Shown: positions 1 to 8,003 of the stretch, one piece after another
How positions within the stretch are numbered: the first letter of the stretch is position 1
Layout: each line of letters begins with the position of its first letter
Origin: Streptomyces luteolus
GTDB taxonomy: Bacteria; Actinomycetota; Actinomycetes; Streptomycetales; Streptomycetaceae
Direction of reading: 5' to 3'
Length of the DNA stretch: 43,673 nucleotides
Assembly: GCF_029968015.1 (NCBI RefSeq)
Contig: NZ_JASCIS010000060.1
Coordinates: forward strand, 1-43,673
The notes under the pieces: model-generated
Database searches by the model: none
What the model was told of the DNA's origin: nothing
The model's input: the letters and a program-made list of their open reading frames with translations, nothing else
Position numbers and translations under genes: made by a program

Positions 1-99
1 GGCGGGCTCCACGACCGCCCGCACCCCCGCCGCATACATCGCTTCGTAGTCGTCGGTGGTCCGGGAGGTCATGTGGATGTGCGGGTCGAAGATGCGCAT
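1..99 (-). CDS. eboB: TatD-family metal-dependent hydrolase, N-terminal fragment (EboB-like), runs off the left edge
   Basis: Only the first 33 codons are present. They open with MRIFDPHIHMTS, which carries the HxH metal-binding signature near the N-terminus that is typical of TatD-like amidohydrolase-fold enzymes. The start codon overlaps the stop of the EboA-like gene by one base (TGATG), so the two are translationally coupled. A TatD-like protein is a standard member of ebo operons (EboB), and this fragment is the fifth ebo-type gene in a row on this strand. The family name rests on the N-terminal motif and the context; the catalytic body lies outside the window. Confidence 0.75.
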   Translation of the reverse strand, partial: MRIFDPHIHMTSRTTDDYEAMYAAGVRAVVEPA

Positions 100-704
100 C
101 AGGACTCCTTGCGGGACGGCGCGGCGTCTGCCAGGGCGAGAGTGCGGACACAGTGGAGATCGCCCGGGACCGGGCGGCCCGCCGAACAGCGTTCGGCGGC
201 GAAGTCGTCGAGCATGCGCGCGAGTTCGGCGTCGCCTCGCGCCCGTACGTGGAGGTCGGCGACCGCTGCCACCGGCACACCGATGAACAGGCACTTGAGG
301 ATCGCGTGCCGCCAGCCGTGGGCATCGAGATGCTCCCCGGCATACGGGCCGACGGCCGCCGCGACCAGACGAGGGTCGTTGGTGCGCAGCGCATCCTCGG
401 TCAGGGCCACGGCCTCGGGCCCGGGAAGGAGGCGGGGCAGCGCCGCAAGGACCGCGCGGCGCTCGGCGGCGGTGCCGCGCCAGTACAGGCGGGCCAGGGT
501 GTCCGCACCGGCGCGGGCGGTGCACAGCAGCAGGACCCGTACGGCGTCCACGACTTCGGCGGGTGCGGCCGGACCGCAGCGTCGACCCGCCTCGGCGAAG
601 CGCAGTTCCAGGGCCGGTTCGGGATCGTGGGCGGCGGCCGCGAGGGCATGGTCGAGCCAGGCGCGGGTGGCGGGTTCGAGTCCGGTGTGAAGGGACGTGG
701 TCAT
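99..704 (-). CDS. eboA: EboA-domain protein
   Basis: This 201-residue protein starts at an ATG overlapping the upstream stop (ATGA at 701-704). It is helical and leucine/alanine-rich (e.g. TRAWLDHALAAAAHDPEPAL) with no signal peptide and no obvious catalytic motif. It looks like the EboA family, whose biochemical role is unknown. In cyanobacteria the ebo cluster is needed to move a scytonemin precursor towards the periplasm, and a related operon in Pseudomonas is linked to nematode repellence. The assignment rests on length and on the flanking TIM-barrel, UbiA and TatD genes. A longer frame extends upstream to 1019, but it overlaps the TIM-barrel gene and has non-native composition, so I start at 704. 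Confidence 0.7.
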   Translation of the reverse strand: MTTSLHTGLEPATRAWLDHALAAAAHDPEPALELRFAEAGRRCGPAAPAEVVDAVRVLLLCTARAGADTLARLYWRGTAAERRAVLAALPRLLPGPEAVALTEDALRTNDPRLVAAAVGPYAGEHLDAHGWRHAILKCLFIGVPVAAVADLHVRARGDAELARMLDDFAAERCSAGRPVPGDLHCVRTLALADAAPSRKES

Positions 705-1624
705 ATGTGTCCCCCTGGGGTCGTGAGGGTGCTGTTCTGCGGATCGGCCGCGGCTGCGGTCTGCGTGGCTCGGCGCAGGAAGTGGAGGGATTCTTCGGCG
801 AGTTGAGGCCCGGCGTGGGAGTGGCGAGGCAGTTCGACGACGGTCAGGCCCTGGTAGCCGGTCGCGGCCAGGGCGTCGAGGACGGGTGGGAAGTCGATCT
901 CGCCGGCGCCGAAGGGAAGGTGCTCGTGGACGCCGCGGCGCATGTCCTCGATCTGTACGTGCCGCAGCCAGGGCGCCGCCGCCCGTACGCAGTCGGCCGG
1001 GGAGGCGTCCTCCAGGCACTGGCAGTGGCCGATGTCCAGGGTCAGGCCGAGGCCTGCCGGGTCGCCGAGGAGTTCCCGCAGCCGGTGGAAGCCGGACAGG
1101 CGGGAGAGGAGGTGGCCGGGTTCGGGCTCCACCGCGAGCGGGATTCCGGCGCGCCCGGCCGCGTCCAGGACCGGGGTGAGCGCGTCGGCCAGGCGCTGCC
1201 AGGCGGTGTCCTCGTCCGTTCCGGCCGGGGCGGTGCCGCTGAAGCAGTGCACCGCGTGCGCGCCCAGGTCGGCGGCCACCCGTACGGCTGTGGTGAGCAG
1301 CCGGATCCGTACCGCCCGGTCCTCCGGGTCTGCGTCCAGGAGTGCGGGGCCGTGCTTGCGGCGCGGGTCCAGGACGTAGCGGCCGCCCGTCTCCACGGTC
1401 ACCGAGAGCCCCAATGCCCTTAGTTTCGTGGCGACTTGGCGAGTGCGGCCGACGAGGTCCGGGGCCGTCGGGTCCAGGTGCATATGGTCGAGGGTCAGGC
1501 CGACGCCGTCGTAGCCGAGGTCCGCGAGGAGGTGCAGAGCGTCATCGAGGCGCAGGTCGGTGAGGCCGTTGGTGCCGTAGCCGAAACGGGGGCCGGTGGG
1601 GTGTCCGGGGGAACGCGGGCTCAT
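701..1624 (-). CDS. Sugar-phosphate isomerase/epimerase-like TIM-barrel protein (EboE-like)
   Basis: This 307-residue protein belongs to the xylose-isomerase-like TIM-barrel superfamily. Visible barrel-strand metal ligands are the Glu in LAVEPEPGH (about residue 175), the Asp in LTLDIGHCQ (about 205), the His in LRHVQIED (about 235) and the Glu in TVVELPRH near the end. The N-terminal FGYGTNGL and LGYDGVGLTLDH segments fit the first barrel strands. No substrate can be read from the sequence. It overlaps UbiA upstream and EboA downstream by four bases each, so it is mid-operon. In ebo clusters the equivalent is EboE. A hydroxypyruvate-isomerase-like or endonuclease-IV-like activity cannot be excluded, but the ebo context is stronger. 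Confidence 0.75.
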   Translation of the reverse strand: MSPRSPGHPTGPRFGYGTNGLTDLRLDDALHLLADLGYDGVGLTLDHMHLDPTAPDLVGRTRQVATKLRALGLSVTVETGGRYVLDPRRKHGPALLDADPEDRAVRIRLLTTAVRVAADLGAHAVHCFSGTAPAGTDEDTAWQRLADALTPVLDAAGRAGIPLAVEPEPGHLLSRLSGFHRLRELLGDPAGLGLTLDIGHCQCLEDASPADCVRAAAPWLRHVQIEDMRRGVHEHLPFGAGEIDFPPVLDALAATGYQGLTVVELPRHSHAGPQLAEESLHFLRRATQTAAAADPQNSTLTTPGGHI

Positions 1625-2550
1625 GTGATGCTCACCCTCCGTGCGAAGCGGCGGGCCAATGGGGCGAGCCCGGCCGTCACGACCGCGCTGCCCGTGGCCC
1701 CGGCCCGTGCGGACAGCGCGGCCTGCAGCGGCACCATGGCCCGGATCCCGGCGCCCACCGCCCGCTGTGTCAGCTGCGGCGACGGGTTCAGCGCGGCATG
1801 CAGCAGCGGCCGCCCCACGGTGACGGCATAAGTGGCGAGCGCGGCCGCACGGGCGGCGGTACGAGAAGGGGTTCGGGCGGTGGTAGGAGAAGGGGTTCGG
1901 GCGGTGGCCGCCAACGGCCTTACGGGCGCGGGGAGTTCACCGCGCAGCCCGCGCCCGGCGAGCCCCGCGACCGCCCCCGTCACCGCGAGCCCGGCCAGCG
2001 GCACCAGCGGTGCGCCGCCCCGGGTCTCCTGCCGGGACACCGCGGTCACGGCGCAGGTGTGCCCCGCGAGGACCGCGGCCGAGAAGAGCGCCGGGCGCAC
2101 CCGGCCGGTCGTCGCCGCGGCGCCGAGGAGCAGGTCGAGCCCGCGCGCCGCGGCCATCGCGGCCGGACCGGCCCGGGTGTGCTTCAGGCCCATGTCGTAC
2201 GCCCACACCGCGCCCGCGAGGGCCCCGGAGACGGTGAGCGCCGGGCGGCCCGCGCACGCGGCCAGGCCCACACCCGCCACCGTGAGGCCGACGGCGGCGC
2301 CGAGGGCCGCGCCGGGAGTGATGCGGCCGGACGGCAGCGGGCGGTGCGGCCGCTCCACGGCGTCCTCGGCCCGGTCCGCCCAGTCGTTGAGGACCATTCC
2401 GGCCTCGTACAGGCACACCGACGCCCCCACCGCCGCGGCCGCCCGCCGGCCGGGGCGTCCTCCGCCGGCCGCGGCGCCCGCAAGCACGTCCCCGGGGACG
2501 GTGAACACCCCCGGTATTCGCAGCAGTTCCGCCCAGGCCCGTACGTTCAC
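1621..2550 (-). CDS. eboC: UbiA-family membrane prenyltransferase (EboC-like)
   Basis: This 309-residue membrane protein has the first UbiA Asp motif as NDWADRAED (about residues 55-63) and a second motif around YDMGLKHTRAG (about 118-128). Several alanine/leucine/valine-rich hydrophobic spans suit a multi-pass membrane enzyme. UbiA enzymes transfer polyprenyl or other hydrophobic groups to aromatic or polar acceptors. Next to an inositol-phosphate-synthase-like gene, a prenyl-to-cyclitol or phosphoinositol transfer is plausible, but that is inference. It starts with GTG overlapping the MIPS stop (GTGA), with GGGGAGG four bases upstream. A low-complexity insert of repeated ART-PS/T units (about residues 215-240) is unusual and probably a cytoplasmic loop. 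Confidence 0.85.
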   Translation of the reverse strand: MNVRAWAELLRIPGVFTVPGDVLAGAAAGGGRPGRRAAAAVGASVCLYEAGMVLNDWADRAEDAVERPHRPLPSGRITPGAALGAAVGLTVAGVGLAACAGRPALTVSGALAGAVWAYDMGLKHTRAGPAAMAAARGLDLLLGAAATTGRVRPALFSAAVLAGHTCAVTAVSRQETRGGAPLVPLAGLAVTGAVAGLAGRGLRGELPAPVRPLAATARTPSPTTARTPSRTAARAAALATYAVTVGRPLLHAALNPSPQLTQRAVGAGIRAMVPLQAALSARAGATGSAVVTAGLAPLARRFARRVSIT

Positions 2551-3710
2551 TTGGCCTCCCCAAGACGGCGGGCGAGCGCGAGCAGTTCCGCGTACTGCTC
2601 CGCCAGGCCTGCGGGCCCGGTTCCGTACGGGTCCTTGAAGAAGAACCCGAGTTCGTCGAGCGGACCGGAGAGTCCCGCCTCGGCGGCGCGCGCCGTCAGC
2701 CGCGCCAGGTCGAGAACCAGCGGTGCGGCGAGGGCGGAGTCGCAGCCCTGCCAGATCGTCTGCAGCACCATTCGCGTCCCGAGGAAGCCGTCGAACGCGA
2801 TATGGTCCCAGGCCGTCTTCCAGTCCCCCAGCGCGGGCACATCGTCGATGTGCACCTCACCGTCCGGTGCTTCGCCCAGGACATCGGCGAGCACGCGTTC
2901 CTTGCCCGCGTTCTTCGCCGCCGCGGCAGCCGGGTCCGCAAGGGTCGCGCCGTCGCCGCCGCCCAGGAGGTTGCTGCCCGACCAGGCCCGGACATCGAGG
3001 GCCCGCGCCCGGAACATCGGGGCGAGCACCGCGCGCAGCAGGGTCTGTCCGGTCTTGCCGTCCCGGCCCGCGTACGGCAGACCGGAGCGCCGCGCGGCGT
3101 CCAGGAGTCCGGGGTGGTGCAGACCGGTCGACGGGGTGAAGTTCACGTACCCGCAGCCCGCCCGCAGCGCCGCCGCCGCGTACAGGGAGCTTGCCGGGAG
3201 GTGCTCCTCGCCGTCTCGCGGCGGCGGCTCCGTGGACGCGACGTTCACCACCACGCCCAGCGCCGCGCCCCGGCGCCGTACGAAGGAGCGGATGTCCTCG
3301 GCGAACGTCTCGGTCAGCTCCTCGTCGGTGCGGGCGTCACGGGGATGGGGGCCGCCGGGGCGGATCTCCTCGTCGGCGGCCTCCAGTTCGCGGCGCACGG
3401 CGGCGGGCAGGACGTGCGGGAGTACGCCCTGGCCCGCGAGCTCCTCGGCGCGTTTGGGCAGCGGCGCGGACGCCACGTCGTGGCCGCCGAAGAGCAGGGA
3501 GCCGAGGGGCGGCAGACCGGCGTCCTCGAACTCTGCACTCTGCGTCACCAGGCCGGCCGGGGGCCGCAGTCCAGCGGCGACGGCGGCGCAGCCCGCGATC
3601 GCGGTCGTCGCCACGGAGCCGCGGGCACCGATGAACCACACGGCCGTACGCGGCTGCGCCGAGGCGGCGTCGGCGGCAGTGGCAGCGGGCACGTCAGCAG
3701 GACGGGTCAC
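2547..3710 (-). CDS. myo-Inositol-1-phosphate synthase-family protein
   Basis: The 387-residue product has a Rossmann NAD-binding start (AVWFIGARGSVATTAIAG), the family segment WSGSNLLGGGDG, a central Lys-containing DWKTAWDHIAF and a C-terminal FFFKDPYG, all typical of NAD-dependent inositol-3-phosphate synthases. These enzymes convert glucose-6-phosphate to inositol phosphate. The frame extends to a GTG at 3743, but I chose the GTG at 3710 because GGGGAGG sits six bases upstream of it. It is the first gene of the ebo-type operon and is coupled to UbiA. MIPS-like proteins in such operons may make a cyclitol phosphate for UbiA. It could also be a divergent paralogue with another substrate. Confidence 0.85.
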   Translation of the reverse strand: MTRPADVPAATAADAASAQPRTAVWFIGARGSVATTAIAGCAAVAAGLRPPAGLVTQSAEFEDAGLPPLGSLLFGGHDVASAPLPKRAEELAGQGVLPHVLPAAVRRELEAADEEIRPGGPHPRDARTDEELTETFAEDIRSFVRRRGAALGVVVNVASTEPPPRDGEEHLPASSLYAAAALRAGCGYVNFTPSTGLHHPGLLDAARRSGLPYAGRDGKTGQTLLRAVLAPMFRARALDVRAWSGSNLLGGGDGATLADPAAAAAKNAGKERVLADVLGEAPDGEVHIDDVPALGDWKTAWDHIAFDGFLGTRMVLQTIWQGCDSALAAPLVLDLARLTARAAEAGLSGPLDELGFFFKDPYGTGPAGLAEQYAELLALARRLGEAK

Positions 3711-3878
3711 GGGCAGCCTCCCCAAGTCACGGCACACGCCCACGCGTTCCGTCGGGAACGCCTGAGCCGGATGGGGCCAGGATGCCGATGTGCGGGGCGG
3801 ACCGGTGGCCGCGTGGAGTGCTTCTCCAGAGGACCTCTAGTTCCGGGGTCAGGAGCGGGATGCCGTACGGGCGGGATG
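3711..3878. promoter_or_regulatory. Intergenic region between the PKS operon end and the ebo operon; possible ebo promoter
   Basis: These 168 bases separate the alpha/beta hydrolase stop from the MIPS start; genes on both sides read leftward. A short inverted repeat, GCGTTCC-gtcg-GGAACGC, at 3744-3761 lies about 35 bases upstream of the MIPS start and could be an operator. I see no strong intrinsic terminator and no consensus -10/-35 pair, so read-through from the PKS operon is possible. Confidence 0.35.
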
Positions 3879-4772
3879 TCACCCCGGCATCAGGCACTCC
3901 TCCAGGAACGCAAGGGCCCGCAGGTGGTACGTGCGGGCCGCCCAGCCCAGGCTGATGTTGTGCCCGGCGCCGGGGAGGCGGTCGAGGACGACGCGGGGTG
4001 CGGCGGTGAGGCGGGCGGCCAGGTCGGCGAGGTCCTCGTCGCCGTGCCGCCACCAGCCCTCGTGTTCGGCGAAGGTGAACCGGACCGGGACGCGCACCTG
4101 GGGGGCGAGCGCGGCGAACCGCTCGGACCACTCGGCGAGTTCGGCCTCCTCGCGCGGCGGCATCGGCGCGACCAGTCCCGTACTACCGCTGAAGGTGCCC
4201 GGCGGGTAGAGGCCGAGAGGCCCCCAGTGGCGGCGGGTGTTCTTGCGGCCGTGCAGCGGGCCCTCGGGGACGGCCGCGTACCGGTGTCCGCAGCCGGAGA
4301 TGTCCAGGCCGAGGAGGTTCAGCGGGCCTGCCGGGCCTTCGGCGGCCGCGGTGGAGAGGGCGAGTTTGCCACCGAAGGAGTGGGCCAGCAGGAAGAGTCC
4401 CGCCCCGGTGGGATGCCGCTCGGCGAAGTCGGCGAGCGCGGACCGGAGCAGCCCGGTCTGCGCGGCGACGGTCTCACCGTCGGGGAGGTCCCGTGCCGAA
4501 CTGCCGTAGCCGGGGCGGTTCACGGCGAGCACGGTGCAGCCGAGCCGGGCGCCGAGGGTGAGCAGCGAGAGCTCGGGGCGGGCCCGACCGTCGAAGTAGC
4601 CCGCGGTCATGCCGCCGCCGTGCACGGCGACGACCGTGGCGCGCGGCTCGCTGCCGTCGGGCGGTTCACTCAGGAGCGCGGACAGGGGGATCCCGGACGC
4701 GTCCAGGGTGAGGGAGTGCACCGCGGGGCCGTTGCCGGCCCGTGGTAGTGCGTACTGCGCCGCCGTGGTCAT
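3879..4772 (-). CDS. Alpha/beta-hydrolase
   Basis: This 297-residue protein has the alpha/beta-hydrolase layout: an oxyanion-region VVAVHGGGMTAGYF (about 48-61), a strand-turn VNRPGYGSS, and the nucleophile elbow AHSFGGKLAL (Ser about 131, with Ala replacing the first Gly of GxSxG). A late GAGHNISLG provides the catalytic His. It is the last gene of the main PKS operon, 51 bases after an FAD monooxygenase. Hydrolases in aromatic polyketide operons can release or cyclise products or open lactones, but the substrate here is unknown. The start ATG has AAGGA about ten bases upstream. Confidence 0.85.
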   Translation of the reverse strand: MTTAAQYALPRAGNGPAVHSLTLDASGIPLSALLSEPPDGSEPRATVVAVHGGGMTAGYFDGRARPELSLLTLGARLGCTVLAVNRPGYGSSARDLPDGETVAAQTGLLRSALADFAERHPTGAGLFLLAHSFGGKLALSTAAAEGPAGPLNLLGLDISGCGHRYAAVPEGPLHGRKNTRRHWGPLGLYPPGTFSGSTGLVAPMPPREEAELAEWSERFAALAPQVRVPVRFTFAEHEGWWRHGDEDLADLAARLTAAPRVVLDRLPGAGHNISLGWAARTYHLRALAFLEECLMPG

Positions 4773-4823
4773 CGGCCAACGTCCTTTGCTCGTAAGCCCG
4801 TTGGGTGTGGGTACGCCGGCCGG

Positions 4824-6368
4824 TCAGACTGCTGCGGGGGCAGGGGCGGGGAACCAGCGGGCGAGGGCGGTGTCGAGACCCTCGGTGCCGCCCCCGCCGA
4901 TCCACACGACGTGACCGTCGGGGCGGACGAGGACCGCGGCGGCGCCCGCGAATGCGGCGACGGCGTCGGCCGCGGCCGCGGTGGCCGTGACTACGTCGAC
5001 GTCCTGGGGGCACGCGGCCGCGGCGTCCCGCAGGCGGGCGTCGTCGGCGAGGTCGAGGAGCACGCCGCGCCCGGCGTGCAGCAGCCGGAAGGTGTCCGTG
5101 TCGCCGCCGGGGCCGGTTAGCGGGTGCTTGCCGATGCGGCGGCCGAGCAACGGGTACCTGGCTGCGCTGCCGTCGGTTTCGGTGGCGTCGGGTTCCGTGA
5201 CGTCGTAGCGGACGTCGAGGTGGGAGACGATGCCCGCGAGGTGGCGGCGGACCACGCCGTACCCGGTGAGCTCGCTGATGATCTTCTGCAGCGGCTCGGA
5301 CTGTTCGCCGCCGAGGAAGACCATGCCCTGGGCGCGGGTGTTCATCAGGAGCCGGGCACCCACCGGGTAGCGCTCGGTGTGGTAGGTGTCGAGCAGCACC
5401 TCGGGGGCGCGCCCGGTGACGACGGCGGCCAGCTTCCAGCCGAGGTTGGCGGCGTCCTGAACCCCGGTGCTCAGTCCCTGGCCACCCGCGGGCAGGTGGA
5501 TGTGGGCGGCGTCCCCGGCGAGCAGAACGCGGCCGCGTCTGTACTCGGCGGCCTGCCGGGTGGCGTCGCTGAAGAAGCTGACCCACTCGGCGCCGCCGCC
5601 GCTGATGTCCTCGCCGGTGATGTGCTCCCAGGCCTTCGCCACCTCCTCGAAGGTGACGGTGTCGTCGGCGCTGCGGGCGGCCGCGCCATGCGGGCAGACG
5701 ATGATCCGGTGCACGCCCTCCTTGAGCGGGGCGGCCATCACCATGCCGTTGGGGAGCTTCTCGCCGAGGTAGCGGGGCTCGAGGTCGCAGCCGGTGACGT
5801 CGGCGAGAAACATCGCGCGGGTGGCCTCGGTGCCGGGAAAGTCGATCCCGGCGAGCTTGCGGACGGTGCTCTTGCCGCCGTCGCAGCCGACCACGTAGGG
5901 GGCGCGCAACTGGCGTACGCCTTCGGGGGTTTCGACGGTGAGCTCGGCGTGGTCGCCGTCCAGGAATCCGTCGGCGAGGCCGCGGACCTCGTGGCCGCGG
6001 CGGATGTCGGCGCCGCTGTCGGCGGCCCAGCGGTGCAGAACGGCCTCGGTGTCGCTCTGCGGGATGCCGCGGGCGCCGAAATGGCCGCCTTCCAGGGCGG
6101 TGAAGTCGAACTGAACGCCACCGAAGTGGCCGACGGGGCTGGTCTCCAGGGTCTCGCCCTGGCCGAATCCGGGAAGCAGCCCGCGCTGGTCGAAGACCTC
6201 CATGGCCCGGGCGGTGAAGCCGAGGCCGCGGGACTGGCCGGTGGGCTCGGCCAGCTTGTCGAGCACGATCACCCGGGCCCCGCCCAGGCGGAGTTCACCG
6301 GCCAGCATCAGTCCGGTCGGGCCTGCGCCTACGACGATGACATCGGCGTCCATCGGGGTGTCCTGCAT
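4824..6368 (-). CDS. FAD-dependent aromatic polyketide monooxygenase (PHBH-like fold), copy 1
   Basis: This 514-residue class A flavoprotein hydroxylase has GAGPTGLMLAGEL near the N-terminus (FAD ADP-binding), CDGGKSTVRKLAGIDFPG in the middle (DG motif), and GRVLLAGDAAHIHLPAGGQG (GD motif) followed by QDAANLGWKL. The C-terminal thioredoxin-like domain ends with VLVRPDGHVVWIGG. This matches the PgaE/UrdE/JadH family that hydroxylates angucyclinone intermediates using NAD(P)H and O2. The ATG at 6368 has GAGAGGGA eight bases upstream; the much longer open frame to 7199 is not the gene. It lies in the PKS operon after the 6437-8002 homologue. Confidence 0.9.
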   Translation of the reverse strand: MQDTPMDADVIVVGAGPTGLMLAGELRLGGARVIVLDKLAEPTGQSRGLGFTARAMEVFDQRGLLPGFGQGETLETSPVGHFGGVQFDFTALEGGHFGARGIPQSDTEAVLHRWAADSGADIRRGHEVRGLADGFLDGDHAELTVETPEGVRQLRAPYVVGCDGGKSTVRKLAGIDFPGTEATRAMFLADVTGCDLEPRYLGEKLPNGMVMAAPLKEGVHRIIVCPHGAAARSADDTVTFEEVAKAWEHITGEDISGGGAEWVSFFSDATRQAAEYRRGRVLLAGDAAHIHLPAGGQGLSTGVQDAANLGWKLAAVVTGRAPEVLLDTYHTERYPVGARLLMNTRAQGMVFLGGEQSEPLQKIISELTGYGVVRRHLAGIVSHLDVRYDVTEPDATETDGSAARYPLLGRRIGKHPLTGPGGDTDTFRLLHAGRGVLLDLADDARLRDAAAACPQDVDVVTATAAAADAVAAFAGAAAVLVRPDGHVVWIGGGGTEGLDTALARWFPAPAPAAV

Positions 6369-6436
6369 GGTGAAGTCCCTCTCGGTGAGCAGTGATCGGG
6401 CGTTGGGTGGATGCGGAGGCGGGGCGCGAGCGGGCG

Positions 6437-8002
6437 TCAGGCCGGGGCGGGCACGTGGGCCGGACCGAACCAGCGCCCGGCCGCCTCCGCGAGGGCGCGC
6501 GCACCGGAGTCCGCGTCGGAGTCCGCGTCGGAGTCCCCGCCGGAGTCCGCGCCGCCCGCCCAGACGACATGGCCGTCGGGCCGGACCAGGAGGGCGGGGG
6601 TGCCCGCGAGCGGGGAGCCGGGGGCGGCCTTGGCGGTGACCGTGTCGACTCGGTCGTCCCAGGCGGCGTCGAGCCTCGGCGGCTGCCCGTCCAGGACGAG
6701 CAGCAACCCCCGGCCGGAGCGCAGCAGCTCGGCGGTACTGACGATGGCCTCGCCAACTCCGAGGCGGGTGTGCGGGAGGCGGGCGCCGAGCAGCGGGTGC
6801 CCGATACCGCCGACGTCGTAGCGGATGTCGAGGCCGCTGATCATTCCGGCGAGGTGGCCGCGTACGTCTTCGTATGCGATGAGTTCGGCCAGGACCGTGC
6901 GGAGCGGCTCCACTGCGGGGCCGCCGAGCAGCAGCAGGGCCTGGGCGCGGATGTTGCCGAGGACGGCGGCTCCGACGGCGGCGCGTTCGGTGTCGTAGCT
7001 GTCGAGGAGACCTTCGGGTGCGGTGCCGTCCAGCTCGGCGGCGAGCTTCCAGCCGAGGTTGTAGGCGTCCTGGAGGCCGAGGTTGAGGGCCTGGCCGCCG
7101 ATGGGCATCTGGCGGTGGGCGGCGTCCCCGGCGAACAGGACGCGGCCGTGGCGGTAGTGGGTCAGGCGCCGGTTCGCGTCGTCGAAGTGGTTGACCCACA
7201 GCGGGGTGCCGCCGGAGATGTCCTCCCCGGTGACGCGCCGCCAGGCCCCGGCGATCTCATCGAAGTCCGGGTTGCCGCTGCGGGAGCGGGCCCCGGCGCC
7301 GAACTCGTGCACCATCACACGGGTCACGCCCGCCGGTCCCCGGGCTGCGATGGCGAGGCCGCGGGGCATTCGCTCGAAGCGCCGGTTCGGGATGTCGAGG
7401 CCCTCGACGTCGGCCCGCAGGAGCTCGCGGGCGGCCTCGGTGCCGGGGAAGCCGGCACCGGTCAGGGCGCGGACGGTGGAGTCCTGCCCGTCGCAGGCGA
7501 CCAGGTAACGGCCGTGCAGCGTAACGGCGTTGCCGCCCCGGTCGGTGGCTGTGGCCTCGATGTGCTCGCCTCGGTCGGCGACGGCGCGCAGTTCGTGGCC
7601 GCACCGCAGGTCGGCGCCGAGACCGAGGGCCCACTCCTCCAGGACCGACTCGGTCTTCGTCTGCGGCACCTTCCACTGACCGGGGTACGGGCCGGGGAGC
7701 GTCAGGTCGAGGGGGATGCCGCCGAAGTGGCCGCGCGGCTCGCGGGGCGGTCTGCCCAGGTCGGGCAGCAGGCCGCGGCTGTCGAGGAGTTCCATGGTGC
7801 GGGCGTGCAGGGTGGAGGCGCGGGACTCCGTGGTGGGGCCGTGGCGCTTCTCCACGACGGTGACCTGCACGCCGCGCAGGGCCAGTTCACCGGCGAGCAG
7901 CAGCCCGACGGGGCCCGCGCCGACGACGATCACCTGGGTGTCGACCGTCTCGGCGGGCCCGGTGCGCGGCGTCGGGTCGTGCGGGTGCGGGGTGGTGGCC
8001 AT
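6437..8002 (-). CDS. FAD-dependent aromatic polyketide monooxygenase, copy 2 (divergent GD motif)
   Basis: This 521-residue FAD hydroxylase of the same fold has VVGAGPVGLLLAGELALRG, ACDGQDSTVRALTGAGFPG and a GD motif that reads GDAAHRQMPIGGQALNLG. The HRQMP...ALN variant differs from the HIHLP...GLS/GMS form in the two sister enzymes, so this is a separate subclass. Its operon position just after the aromatase/cyclase is where UrdM/JadF-type oxygenases lie in angucycline clusters, but subfamily assignment is inference. It starts one base after the cyclase stop. Near the C-terminus an acidic repeat (GGDSDADSDADSGA) is encoded by near-perfect DNA repeats at about 6500-6555. Confidence 0.88.
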   Translation of the reverse strand: MATTPHPHDPTPRTGPAETVDTQVIVVGAGPVGLLLAGELALRGVQVTVVEKRHGPTTESRASTLHARTMELLDSRGLLPDLGRPPREPRGHFGGIPLDLTLPGPYPGQWKVPQTKTESVLEEWALGLGADLRCGHELRAVADRGEHIEATATDRGGNAVTLHGRYLVACDGQDSTVRALTGAGFPGTEAARELLRADVEGLDIPNRRFERMPRGLAIAARGPAGVTRVMVHEFGAGARSRSGNPDFDEIAGAWRRVTGEDISGGTPLWVNHFDDANRRLTHYRHGRVLFAGDAAHRQMPIGGQALNLGLQDAYNLGWKLAAELDGTAPEGLLDSYDTERAAVGAAVLGNIRAQALLLLGGPAVEPLRTVLAELIAYEDVRGHLAGMISGLDIRYDVGGIGHPLLGARLPHTRLGVGEAIVSTAELLRSGRGLLLVLDGQPPRLDAAWDDRVDTVTAKAAPGSPLAGTPALLVRPDGHVVWAGGADSGGDSDADSDADSGARALAEAAGRWFGPAHVPAPA

Positions 8003-8003
8003 G

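Noticed and set aside
4824..7199. One very long 791-residue open frame
   Set aside because: Only the part from 6368 is real; upstream of that it is an Arg/Pro-rich shadow of the neighbouring monooxygenase gene.
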